Assembly (NCBI RefSeq): GCF_040373385.1
Contig: NZ_JBDXXH010000004.1
Span: forward strand, 177,952-241,951
Source of the DNA: Nitratidesulfovibrio sp.
Lineage (GTDB): Bacteria; Desulfobacterota; Desulfovibrionia; Desulfovibrionales; Desulfovibrionaceae
Reading direction: 5' to 3'
DNA length: 64,000 nt
The notes beneath the pieces are model-generated. The model was not told the DNA's origin. It saw nothing but the letters and a program-made list of their open reading frames with translations, and made no database searches. The position numbers were made by a program, and so were the translations under genes. Shown piece after piece: positions 25,791 to 33,349 of the stretch (within the stretch, counting starts at the first letter, position 1; each line of letters opens with the position of its first letter).

Positions 25791-26848
25791 AGCGCCCCCT
25801 GCTGATCGTGTTGGTGATTGCCGCCGCGGGAATCCTGTTCGCCTTCGCCCGGACGGCGGAGGGGCCGCAGGTGGAATCACTGCCCGGCACGGCAGCGGCG
25901 ATCAGCGTGGAAGGGCGCCCGGCAGGCTGGATCGTTGCGTCGGGCGTGGTGGAGCCGGTGACCAAGGAGTTGGTGCTCGGCTTTGAAATGAGCGGCGTGG
26001 TGGAAGAGGTGATGGTTGCCGAAGGCGCCGTTGTCGACAAGGGGCAACCCCTTGCGCGGCTGCGCCATGAAGCGGAACTGGGCCAGTTGGACGCGGCACG
26101 GGCACAGGCACTGGTGGCGCTTGCCGAGTACGAGAAGGTGACCACAGGTGCGCGGCCTTCCGAAAAGAGCGAGGCGCTGGCCCGGGTGCGGCGCACGCGC
26201 GCGGTCATGGAGCAGATGCAGCACGAGGCGGAACGACGCAGGCGTCTGGTCCGCCAGCGAACCATTTCCGCAGAAGAGGGGGAGCGCGCCTGGCTCGACC
26301 TGCGCGTGGCGCAGGAGCAGCATGAAGAGGCCTTGCAGCAGTATTCCCTTGTGGCGGATATGTTCCGCCGCGAAGACATCATCAAGGCCGAGCAGCAATT
26401 GGCGGCGGCCAATGCGAACGTGCGCGTGGCAGAGGCCGTGTTGCGCAAGACCGTGCTGCGCGCCCCGGTGGCGGGCAGGGTGTTGCGTGTGCATGGCGAG
26501 CCGGGCGAGGTGTTTTCCATCTTCGCGCCCGCCCCCGTCATCAGCATCGGCGACGTATCATCGCTCAACGTGCGCGTTGAGGTGGATGAACGGGACATCG
26601 GGCGCGTGCTGCTCGGCCAGTCCGCCTATGTCATGGCCGATGCCTTCGGTTCGTCGCGTTTCCAGGGCAAGGTGACGCGTATCGTGCTCAGCCTTACCCC
26701 CAAACGCCTTCGTACCGGCAATCCGGCAGAGCCGGTGGACCGCAGCGTGCTTGAAGTGCTGGTGACGCTGGACGCCCCCGGCCCCCTGTTGAGCGGGTTA
26801 CGCATGGACGCCCACATCGACGCCAGCGCCGTGCCCCTGCCCGAATGA
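25787..26848 (+). CDS. DevB/HlyD-type periplasmic adaptor
   Basis: A 353-residue membrane-fusion protein linking the inner-membrane permease to an outer-membrane TolC-type channel. It has an N-terminal membrane anchor (LLIVLVIAAAGILFAFA), a lipoyl half (EVMVAEGAVVDKGQPLARL), a coiled-coil hairpin rich in Ala, Glu and Arg (about 105-220), the returning lipoyl half (TVLRAPVAGRVLRVHGEPGE) and a beta-barrel (LNVRVEVDERDIGRV). No outer-membrane channel gene is visible in the window, so a chromosomal TolC is presumably used. The gene order permease-ATPase-adaptor differs from cyanobacterial devBCA. Confidence 0.88.
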   Translation: MKRPLLIVLVIAAAGILFAFARTAEGPQVESLPGTAAAISVEGRPAGWIVASGVVEPVTKELVLGFEMSGVVEEVMVAEGAVVDKGQPLARLRHEAELGQLDAARAQALVALAEYEKVTTGARPSEKSEALARVRRTRAVMEQMQHEAERRRRLVRQRTISAEEGERAWLDLRVAQEQHEEALQQYSLVADMFRREDIIKAEQQLAAANANVRVAEAVLRKTVLRAPVAGRVLRVHGEPGEVFSIFAPAPVISIGDVSSLNVRVEVDERDIGRVLLGQSAYVMADAFGSSRFQGKVTRIVLSLTPKRLRTGNPAEPVDRSVLEVLVTLDAPGPLLSGLRMDAHIDASAVPLPE

Positions 26849-26897
26849 TTTCCCGCTTATCTGCCCGGATTCGGCATGCGGAAAGGAAACCCGCGCC

Positions 26898-27590
26898 ATG
26901 ACACATCGTGTGCCTTCCGCGCCGCTTTCTGCCATGCTGCCCAGGATAGTTCCGTATCTCGCGTACATGGGTTTTGTCTTCGTGACGGAGGTCGCCGGGC
27001 TGCTGGGCCTGCCGGTGGCAGGTGCGTCAAGCCTGCTGTACCCGGTGAAGGCCGTCTGCGTTGCCGTGGCCCTGTGGGTATGCCTGCCCCGGTGCGGCGA
27101 GTTGCGCGTGGCGGACCTTGCACGCCTGCCGGACACGGTGTTCGCCGTGGCGGTCGGCGTTATCGTGTTCGTGGCATGGAGGTACCTCGACGTTCCGTGG
27201 GCACGCCTGGGCACGCCGGAACCGTTCGACCCCGATGCGTTGGGAGAGAAGGCGCGCACGGCGATGATCGGCATGCGTCTGTTCGGCGGTGGGGTGCTGG
27301 TGCCGCTGGCGGAGGAACTGTTCTGGCGTTCCTTTCTTATCCGCTACCTGCAGGGTGGCGATTTTCGTGATATCCGCCCTGGGCGGCTCCATGCGTTGTC
27401 GTTCGTGATCGTGGCGGTACTTTTCGGCCTGGAGCATCACCTTGTGGTGGCGGGTATGCTGGCAGGGGTTGCCTACAACGTCGTGTTGTACCGCACCGGC
27501 AGCGTGGCGCAGTGCGTGCTGTCGCATGCCGTGACCAACTCGTTGCTGGGGCTGTGGGTGCTGCTGACCGGAGCATGGACGTTCATGTAG
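26898..27590 (+). CDS. CPBP/CAAX-type intramembrane protease, exosortase-associated
   Basis: A 230-residue polytopic membrane protein with the ABI/CPBP glutamic-protease signature: E139-E140-L-F-W-R144, then FGLEHH (His180/His181) and SHAVTN (His210). Length, the pattern AEELFWRSFLIRYL and the neighbourhood match the CAAX-prenyl-protease-related group that co-occurs with PEP-CTERM/exosortase systems. It might trim or degrade membrane-embedded PEP-CTERM sorting tails, but that role is an inference. It lies 49 bases after the adaptor gene, apparently as the last gene of the exporter operon, with a terminator downstream, and converges on the PEP-CTERM gene. Confidence 0.8.
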   Translation: MTHRVPSAPLSAMLPRIVPYLAYMGFVFVTEVAGLLGLPVAGASSLLYPVKAVCVAVALWVCLPRCGELRVADLARLPDTVFAVAVGVIVFVAWRYLDVPWARLGTPEPFDPDALGEKARTAMIGMRLFGGGVLVPLAEELFWRSFLIRYLQGGDFRDIRPGRLHALSFVIVAVLFGLEHHLVVAGMLAGVAYNVVLYRTGSVAQCVLSHAVTNSLLGLWVLLTGAWTFM

Positions 27591-27647
27591 TGTGGTGCCG
27601 GGACGCCCGGGAGTTCCGGTTTTTCCGGCAGGGGTGGAAGTAATGTC

Positions 27648-27692
27648 GAAGCAGGGCAGGGATGCATGCACCCCTGCCCTGCTTCGTTTGTA
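27648..27692 (+). terminator. Rho-independent terminator of the exporter/protease operon
   Basis: A 14-bp perfect stem (27648-27661 with 27672-27685) of GAAGCAGGGCAGGG type, with a 10-base loop, is followed by GTTTGTAT. The T run is short. Confidence 0.75.
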
Positions 27693-27787
27693 TGTCCGCG
27701 CGGACCAGCAGGGGCGGTCCCCACGGTGGCCGTGCGCACGGTTATCCGGACGGCGGATGGGGAGTGCTGGAATGCCGGGAGCCGCAA

Positions 27788-27820
27788 TGAAAGGAGCAGG
27801 GCCTGTTTCGGCCCTGCTCC
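27788..27820 (-). terminator. Rho-independent terminator of the PEP-CTERM gene
   Basis: An 11-bp perfect stem (27793-27803 with 27810-27820), loop of six, is followed on the minus strand by TTTCATT. It lies 22 bases past the stop codon. Confidence 0.85.
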
Positions 27821-27841
27821 CGCATGCTGGAGATGAAGTGG

Positions 27842-28708
27842 CTACAGTCTGGCGCGGCGCCGGGCCAGGCCGGCAAGGCCGATCAGGCCAAGGCCCATCA
27901 GGATGACCGAGGTCGGTTCCGGGGTAGGCAGGGCCGTGATGGAGACGAAGGTATCCTGGATGTTGAACAGGCCTTCCTCGGTGATCCAGCCCACTGCGCC
28001 TTCCGGCAGCCCGAGCAAGACGCGGTAGACTTCGGGGATCAGGCTGAAGGAGTTTTCGAAGCTGAACACGTAGTCGATTCCTTCGTAATGGAACGTTTCG
28101 GTGGTCGCTTCTGGGTTCAGCAGTACGAAGACGTCGTCTTCGGTGGCCGCATCGCCGTTGGTGGTCTCGAAGAAGGCGAATTCGAGCAGGGTGGAGAATA
28201 CCGGCAACGTGACGCCACCCTCGGGCGTCAGGGTCAGAATGGCGCGCAGGATGCCCGATTCGAGTTGGATGGAGCCGCCGGTGATGACGTTGTTGTCATG
28301 GGTCAACTGCATGCCGAGTTCGTTGGGGCCATCAGTGATCAGGGTGCCGGACGTGGCGATAATGCCGATGGAGCTGACCGGGGCGTTGGGGGACAGCGAG
28401 TAGACCGGACCCGGGCCGGACCAGATGTAGTTGCCCCATGAAAGGCTGCTGTATCCTTCGACGGTTGCGGGCGGGTCCACCGGGATGCCCTGGTCGAAGC
28501 TGTACGTGAGCAGCTTGGCGCCGGTGCCGGTGATGCCCTGGGTCGGATTGTCGTAGTCGCCCGACGTGCCGACGGTTGTCTGCCAACTGACGAATGCGCC
28601 GTCGACCGTGTAGTCCCACGACGTGATGGGGCTTGCCGAGGCGCTTACGACCATCAGGGCCGTCAATATGAACGCACCGCAAAGGGGTATGAGCCTGCTC
28701 TTCATCAT
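27842..28708 (-). CDS. PEP-CTERM sorting-domain protein
   Basis: A 288-residue exported protein. It has an N-terminal signal peptide (MMKSRLIPLCGAFILTALMV then SASASPITS), a beta-rich, aromatic middle without catalytic motifs, and a canonical C-terminal sorting tail: the PEP motif in TPEPTSVIL, a hydrophobic helix (MGLGLIGLAGLA) and the basic end RRRARL. An exosortase (one is encoded at 58903) would cut near PEP and release or relocate the protein, typically into the extracellular polysaccharide. The frame is open further upstream, but the sigma-54 promoter at 28762-28778 and AAGGAG before 28708 place the start here. The adjacent ATG at 28705 is equally possible. It is the only PEP-CTERM cargo gene in the window. 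Confidence 0.93.
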   Translation of the reverse strand: MMKSRLIPLCGAFILTALMVVSASASPITSWDYTVDGAFVSWQTTVGTSGDYDNPTQGITGTGAKLLTYSFDQGIPVDPPATVEGYSSLSWGNYIWSGPGPVYSLSPNAPVSSIGIIATSGTLITDGPNELGMQLTHDNNVITGGSIQLESGILRAILTLTPEGGVTLPVFSTLLEFAFFETTNGDAATEDDVFVLLNPEATTETFHYEGIDYVFSFENSFSLIPEVYRVLLGLPEGAVGWITEEGLFNIQDTFVSITALPTPEPTSVILMGLGLIGLAGLARRRARL

Positions 28709-28761
28709 GCTGCTCCTTCTCGTAGATGAAATATCCCCGGACACGGGGAATGCCCTGTATA

Positions 28762-28778
28762 AGCAAGGGGCATTCCAA
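28762..28778 (-). promoter_or_regulatory. Sigma-54 promoter of the PEP-CTERM gene
   Basis: On the minus strand TTGGAATGCCCCTTGCT has the invariant GG and GC ten bases apart and a full TTGCT -12 box. The predicted start of transcription near 28751 leaves a leader of about 43 bases. Confidence 0.75.
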
Positions 28779-28846
28779 GACGGTACTTGCGTTTGTTGCC
28801 GGTGTATTATTGCAGCTTTCAAGGCAGGTCACATTGCGGAAGTGTT

Positions 28847-28955
28847 AAAGTGTCCGACAGGTGCGAAGGTTGTGCGAGCCATTGGCCCTGCGTGGCCGCC
28901 AAGGGGAGTGGAATGCGGCTGTCGGGCATGTGTCGCTTTTACCGACAGGTGTCGG
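28847..28955 (-). promoter_or_regulatory. Upstream activator site cluster of the PEP-CTERM gene
   Basis: Three related elements lie 70-180 bases upstream of the sigma-54 promoter. They are AAAGTGTCCG running into CCGACAGGTGCG (28847-28865), CCGACAGC read on the minus strand at about 28916-28923, and the perfect dyad CCGACA-GG-TGTCGG at 28942-28955. Position and symmetry fit binding sites for an enhancer-binding protein such as PrsR. Confidence 0.6.
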
Positions 28956-29011
28956 AAATCGGCAAGGCGCAGGAGAAGGGCGACACGCGGGGAACGCGGG
29001 GGCTGGGTGCG

Positions 29012-31915
29012 TCAGGCCCGCATGATGCGGGCGAGGGGATGGCGGAATGTCCTGTTCCGGATGGGCCGGGCAAGCCCCACGCGGAACAGCATGAGCGGTG
29101 TCATGCCATCTGGGTGGGGCAGGGCGGAGCGGACAATGCCCCATGCCTTATCCAGCAACGCGGCATGGGTTGGTGAAAGGGTCTCCCGTTCGCCCAGCAG
29201 CAGCCGCAGGTTGAGCAGGGGCAGCGCTGCCAGGGGCTGCATGGCGTAGCCCATGTGCTCAAGGCCGCACCACACGCGTTGCCACGCCATGCCCGCCCGC
29301 AGCCATGCGGGGTCATCGGTTCCGTGGGCCAGCAGCAATGCGACTCCGCCGCTTTGCAGCACGCCGCGCGCGCTGTGCAACGGCATCAGCCTGCCGAGTC
29401 CCGTCATGTTGGCGACGTGCATGACGGCCCACGGCCTGATCAGGCGCAGGTATGCCTCGCCTGCAAACCCGGCATGCAGATTGCGCAACGGCAGGCCGTC
29501 GCCGTAAGGGCCGGTTTTCGGGGCGAAGCGGATGAACCGCATCAGGTGCTCGTGCATGTCGCGCCGTTCGACGCGCACCCTGTCGGCCAGATACACGGCG
29601 TGGGCCAGTCGGCGCAGTTGCCTGCGGTCCGTGGTCCATGCAAGGGCGGCGTCCCGGTTTTCGCCAGCCATGTGGTCCAGCCGTTCCCGCACCTCTTCCG
29701 GCACGGGGCGGGTGGCATACATGCGGCGATTGGTATGACGGCGCCAGAGCGCGGCATCCATGATCTCGTGAAAGGCTCCCCCCAGGGGGGTGCAGTGCAG
29801 CGTGGCGACAAGGTCGTTGTCGCCTTCGTCCGGAAAAATGTCGGGGGTCGTGTCAAGGCCAAGGCTGCCCGCAGCATACACGGCATTCTGCACGGCCGCC
29901 CCGCAAGCCAGAAGCGTTGCCACCTGTCTGTAGTTGAAGAACGACGTGTCCTCTGCGCGTGCGGCGTAGATGTGCAGGTCGGCCTCGTGCATGTGGATGC
30001 GCCACGGCTGCACGTTGTCGCCCGAAGGGGCCTGGCCTGCTGCGCGCGCCATGTAGGTCAGTGCTTCGTGCGATACGGGCTGCTGGATGGCGGCAACCCC
30101 AGGGTGCGAGGGGGGAACGGCCCCGACCGGCTGGGGCTCCAGGAATAGTGTCCGCGCCACCTTCAGCTTCAGGCGCTGCCACGGCGAACGCAGTCCGTGC
30201 GTAAGCCTGCCTTGCCGGAACGTGCGCGTGTACGGGTCGAATTGTCGGAAGCCTGGTGCGGCTGACAGGCCCTTCCTGCCCAGCAGGATGCGCATGGCCT
30301 CTGTCGCGGCCATGCCTGCGCAGATGTGGCAGGCGATGTCCAGCGAAGGGCCTCTGCGGTCTGGCAGGCTGACGAAGCGCCTGTCCATGTATCCGAGTTG
30401 CGTCGGGCGAGGGGCAAGCCCCATGCCAAAGCGCAAATACGCTTCCGTGCTGTCGGTTTCATCCGTTATGTCGAAATATTCGTCGAAGTTCATGCCGCCC
30501 GGCATGAACGCCAGCAGGGCGCAGGAATGCCCAAGCGGAGCGGCAGTGATCACTGGTATGCCAAGTTCGAGTGCTCGGTTGAACATCTTGCGGCGGGTAT
30601 TCAACTCGAAGAAATCCAGGCCGTCGACAACGATATCCACGTCTTTGAGAAAAGTGTCCAGGTTGTCCGGAGTGATGCCCTCCGGAAAGGTGCGGATGTC
30701 GAGGAACGGGTTGACGCCGAGGCCGTGCTCGACCATGACGTCCAGCTTGCTCCGTCCGAAGCTGGCACTGTCGGCTCCGTACTGCCTGTTGACGTTTACC
30801 GGAGAGAACGCGTCGAATTCCGCAAGATTGAAATTTCCGATGCCAGTGCGGACCAGCGTCATGAGGTGCGAGCCACCCACCCCTCCAAGCCCGGCGATGG
30901 CTACGCGAGCCCGAAGCAGGCGCCGCTGTTCCGCATAGTTCACAAGCCCCAGGTTGCGGCAGAACGCGGTGTCCGCGTAGCTGTCGCGGTTTCCCAGTTT
31001 CAGCATGTCCAGTTGATGGCTTCGGGCAGGCTCTGGCGGGGGCGTGGAAAAGTGTTCGGATAGTGCCTGAGGGTAGACGGACTCCATGTAGTTGCGTTGC
31101 CCCTCATCAAGAGAATCCAGCAGCTCTGGGCGTTGTTGCAGCAGGTAATGGACACAGAGCGGATCAAGGGGGAGATTTTTTTGTGCCGAATTCCCTTCCT
31201 GTACCCGTGCCACGACGTTGTCCGTGTTATTCATGCGGACGAAGAAAGAATAGAGATTTGATGTTTCGAAGTCACCATCTGTCGAATATTTCTGCTTTAA
31301 TTCATCAACTGCTTCGTCAAGATTAATGCGCAGTGCAACTGCTGGTGCGTTGACATAGTCGTAGTGTCGTGTTTCTCCGAATTCCTTGAACAAGAAAATA
31401 TCTTTGTAAAATCTGACATGTTTGGGGTTTACGGTAATAACAATGTCGTTTGCGTTTATAATCATGGAATATTGAAACATTGCTTTTGCTAGATACATAA
31501 GCATGTTCGACCATCTTCGCATGCGTTGTGTGACAAGGGATCCGACTTCGATGATTTTACGTCCTTGCGCGCGCAGAGTGTCTATTTCTGGTTTGTATAT
31601 GGAGTCCATAGGCAGTCCGAATGCTTCTGAGTCGACGATATGTGTCAGGGTGCAGACAACGTCCTGGGCGCTTTTGAAGATGAATACAGATGTCTTGGGG
31701 AGCATGCTCCAAATATTGTAGTGCATGCACGAATGGTGCGGGTGCGTGTAGTTCGATTGCAAGTATTCGTCGTATACCAGGCGAAACGCACGTGTGTACT
31801 CGTCGAGGGTTTCAGCGGTCTTGATGGCTGGCTTGTCCAGGCCCTCAAGGTTGCAGTCCAGCAGTGACGAACGTCGTATGCGTATGGTTCTGCGCTTGTC
31901 GATGGAGGCGGGCAT
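29012..31915 (-). CDS. Three-domain enzyme: FeeM-like acyltransferase + ThiF/E1 adenylation + nitroreductase
   Basis: A 967-residue fusion. Residues about 35-200 resemble N-acyl amino acid synthase FeeM / PEP-CTERM-associated acyltransferases (GNAT-like; FRLVYDEYLQSNY and IIEVGSLVTQ are recognisable). Residues about 336-590 are a ThiF/MoeB-type E1 domain: ATP loop GLGGVGG (342-348), Asp368, N376-R377-Q378, Lys390 and Asp431. No Cys-x-x-Cys zinc pairs of the MoeB kind are seen, only ACHICAG. Residues about 612-900 are a nitroreductase-fold flavin domain (APSGDNVQPW, 629-638). ThiF-nitroreductase fusions exist (Rv1355c-like). The added acyltransferase suggests that an N-acyl amino acid is made, its carboxylate adenylated, then reduced or oxidised, which is inference. 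The start at 31915 is 46 bases behind a sigma-54 promoter, ruling out the longer frame. The N-terminal third is AT-richer than the rest. Confidence 0.8.
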   Translation of the reverse strand: MPASIDKRRTIRIRRSSLLDCNLEGLDKPAIKTAETLDEYTRAFRLVYDEYLQSNYTHPHHSCMHYNIWSMLPKTSVFIFKSAQDVVCTLTHIVDSEAFGLPMDSIYKPEIDTLRAQGRKIIEVGSLVTQRMRRWSNMLMYLAKAMFQYSMIINANDIVITVNPKHVRFYKDIFLFKEFGETRHYDYVNAPAVALRINLDEAVDELKQKYSTDGDFETSNLYSFFVRMNNTDNVVARVQEGNSAQKNLPLDPLCVHYLLQQRPELLDSLDEGQRNYMESVYPQALSEHFSTPPPEPARSHQLDMLKLGNRDSYADTAFCRNLGLVNYAEQRRLLRARVAIAGLGGVGGSHLMTLVRTGIGNFNLAEFDAFSPVNVNRQYGADSASFGRSKLDVMVEHGLGVNPFLDIRTFPEGITPDNLDTFLKDVDIVVDGLDFFELNTRRKMFNRALELGIPVITAAPLGHSCALLAFMPGGMNFDEYFDITDETDSTEAYLRFGMGLAPRPTQLGYMDRRFVSLPDRRGPSLDIACHICAGMAATEAMRILLGRKGLSAAPGFRQFDPYTRTFRQGRLTHGLRSPWQRLKLKVARTLFLEPQPVGAVPPSHPGVAAIQQPVSHEALTYMARAAGQAPSGDNVQPWRIHMHEADLHIYAARAEDTSFFNYRQVATLLACGAAVQNAVYAAGSLGLDTTPDIFPDEGDNDLVATLHCTPLGGAFHEIMDAALWRRHTNRRMYATRPVPEEVRERLDHMAGENRDAALAWTTDRRQLRRLAHAVYLADRVRVERRDMHEHLMRFIRFAPKTGPYGDGLPLRNLHAGFAGEAYLRLIRPWAVMHVANMTGLGRLMPLHSARGVLQSGGVALLLAHGTDDPAWLRAGMAWQRVWCGLEHMGYAMQPLAALPLLNLRLLLGERETLSPTHAALLDKAWGIVRSALPHPDGMTPLMLFRVGLARPIRNRTFRHPLARIMRA

Positions 31916-31971
31916 GGCTGTCTCGATGGTTGGATGGCAGTTGCGGGTCGCGCTTGCCGTGGGTGAGAGAA

Positions 31972-31988
31972 AGCCAGTTTCGTGCCAG
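31972..31988 (-). promoter_or_regulatory. Sigma-54 promoter of the three-domain enzyme gene
   Basis: Minus-strand TGGCACGAAACTGGCT has a perfect -24 TGGCAC and GC ten bases after GG, with one mismatch in the -12 box. The predicted leader is about 46 bases. Confidence 0.75.
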
Positions 31989-32010
31989 CGGGACGGTTGT
32001 GAGAGTTTTT

Positions 32011-32034
32011 TCGACAAATGTTGGATGTCCGATA
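32011..32034. promoter_or_regulatory. Shared upstream activator site between divergent sigma-54 promoters
   Basis: TCGACA-AA-TGTTGG (32011-32024) is a near copy of the dyad CCGACA-GG-TGTCGG upstream of the PEP-CTERM gene. It is followed at once by TGTCCGATA (32026-32034). The element sits between the outward-facing promoters at 31972-31988 and 32076-32092, about 25 and 54 bases from their -24 boxes. Confidence 0.5.
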
Positions 32035-32075
32035 AGGCTTGGATGTATAACATGCTAAATTGTAAGATTAAAATT

Positions 32076-32092
32076 ATGGCACGAATGTGGCA
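32076..32092 (+). promoter_or_regulatory. Sigma-54 promoter of the second PilZ gene
   Basis: ATGGCACGAATGTGGCA has a perfect -24 TGGCAC and TGGCA at -12 with GG-N10-GC spacing, the same form as the divergent promoter at 31972. Transcription would begin near 32103, about 120 bases before the PilZ start. Confidence 0.75.
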
Positions 32093-32221
32093 TGTCGTGC
32101 CGTGTATCCTTTTGATGCAAGCTTGGATGCGTGCGTGTCCGGCGCTGGGCAGATGTTGAGTTTTCACCCTGCAGCGCATGCAGGCAAAGTGTATTTACTT
32201 GTGAATGAGGGTGCTACTGTT

Positions 32222-32785
32222 ATGAAGCTACACATTGGTGAATTCATGCGTGTGCAACTGTTGGGAGTATCTCAATATGCAAAATATAATACGAAGCATG
32301 TCGTAAAAGATGTTGGCATTCGCTATTCTTCTATTGATAGGTGCGAATGGATTTGCAGCCAACATGAGAAGAGGAAAACGCTTAGAAAAGGAGTATCGAT
32401 AGATTCTGTAGTAAGAATAGAAAAAGGGTATAATGACATTTTCTATACAGCAGCGATAGTTAAAAATATATCGTTGTGCGGAATGCGTCTTGAAGTTCAT
32501 TCCAAAAGCATTGATGAACATTCAGGAATGGAACACATAAGAAACATTGATGTTGTATTGAAATTTCCAAGTGGATGTGAGGTGTTAATATTCAAATGCG
32601 ACGTTCGTTATGTTGAAATTTCAGGGGTAATGGTGGTGGGTGCAGAGTTTGTATTGCCAGACGAAGTAACATTGCGGCATGTAGTCCGGTTTTTGCTGAC
32701 ATCGTCATGCCAGAAGGTATCGCGACTAGATACATGTCGATCGTCTTTACAGATGTCGGGTTTCCCGACAGGCGTGCCCGTCTGA
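32222..32785 (+). CDS. PilZ-domain protein
   Basis: A 187-residue protein with a 50-residue N-terminal extension and a PilZ domain. R51-K-T-L-R55 is the RxxxR motif and N82-I-S-L-C-G87 the canonical N-x-S-x-x-G, so unlike the PilZ protein at 21635 this one keeps the full cyclic-di-GMP signature. The gene is markedly AT-rich compared with the cluster genes that follow, suggesting separate acquisition. The start at 32222 was chosen because the open frame upstream overlaps the sigma-54 promoter. The last codons overlap a perfect inverted repeat (32754-32770). Its sigma-54 promoter links it to the PEP-CTERM/exopolysaccharide regulon. Confidence 0.78.
   Translation: MKLHIGEFMRVQLLGVSQYAKYNTKHVVKDVGIRYSSIDRCEWICSQHEKRKTLRKGVSIDSVVRIEKGYNDIFYTAAIVKNISLCGMRLEVHSKSIDEHSGMEHIRNIDVVLKFPSGCEVLIFKCDVRYVEISGVMVVGAEFVLPDEVTLRHVVRFLLTSSCQKVSRLDTCRSSLQMSGFPTGVPV
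32754..32776. promoter_or_regulatory. Inverted repeat TGTCGGG-TTT-CCCGACA with CCGACAGG half site
   Basis: A 7-bp perfect stem (32754-32760 with 32764-32770) lies at the very end of the PilZ gene. No T run follows, so it is a poor terminator. The right arm continues as CCGACAGGCGTGC, the same half site as in the PEP-CTERM upstream cluster, which favours a protein-binding site. Confidence 0.45.
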
Positions 32786-33349
32786 AGCCGCGTACTTTGG
32801 CATTGCAAGGGCCATGCGCCGTTCGCTGTTCGGGTACGCCCGACACTCGGCGTTCCGGCGCATGCCATGGCAGGCATGTGGACGCTGGCCCCGGTAAACA
32901 GTCGCAGTGAGCACCGGCGCGTGCTCCCCTGTGTTCATCGCCACCGATTTTCTGTACGCCCTGTGCCTGCCGGGGCTGCCGTTTCATTTCGTGGGATGCT
33001 GCATTGGTTGTTGTGGGCACTGTGGCGCCGCGTGACGCTGCGGAAGTGTCGTCCCTAGCAATCTCTCCTGTCGTGCTCCCCAGCCCTCCGTGCCATCCGT
33101 CTGGCGGGCAAGCCTGTCCGGCAGGTTTGCCCGCGCTTCTTCTTCTGCCATTCCCTGAGCCTCCCCCCTTATTCTTCCGGCCAATCGGTTGGTCGCGCCG
33201 CCTCCAATTCCCCGCGTGCTGTGGGTAAGGCGGATACCCCGCGCCTGGCCCCGGTCATCTATCTCGTCTTTATCCTCTTTCGCGCCCATTCCTGGGCCCC
33301 CCTCGATGCATGTTCGCCGTCGGGACATGGCCGTCCAGCTTTGCAATAC

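Larger units (their letters stand above)
28709..29011. other. Regulatory spacer between the PEP-CTERM gene and the three-domain enzyme gene
   Basis: About 300 gene-free bases holding the sigma-54 promoter (28762-28778) and a cluster of upstream elements at 28847-28955. The three-domain enzyme gene ends at 29012 on the same strand. I see no clear terminator between it and the PEP-CTERM promoter. Confidence 0.6.

Noticed and set aside
31916..32179. Longer N-terminus of the three-domain enzyme (start at 32179)
   Set aside because: The extra 88 codons overlap the divergent sigma-54 promoters and have no similarity to the family. The promoter at 31972 would lie inside the gene.
32087..32221. Extended N-terminus of the second PilZ protein (start at 32087)
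   Set aside because: It would begin inside the sigma-54 -12 box region, upstream of the predicted transcription start near 32103.
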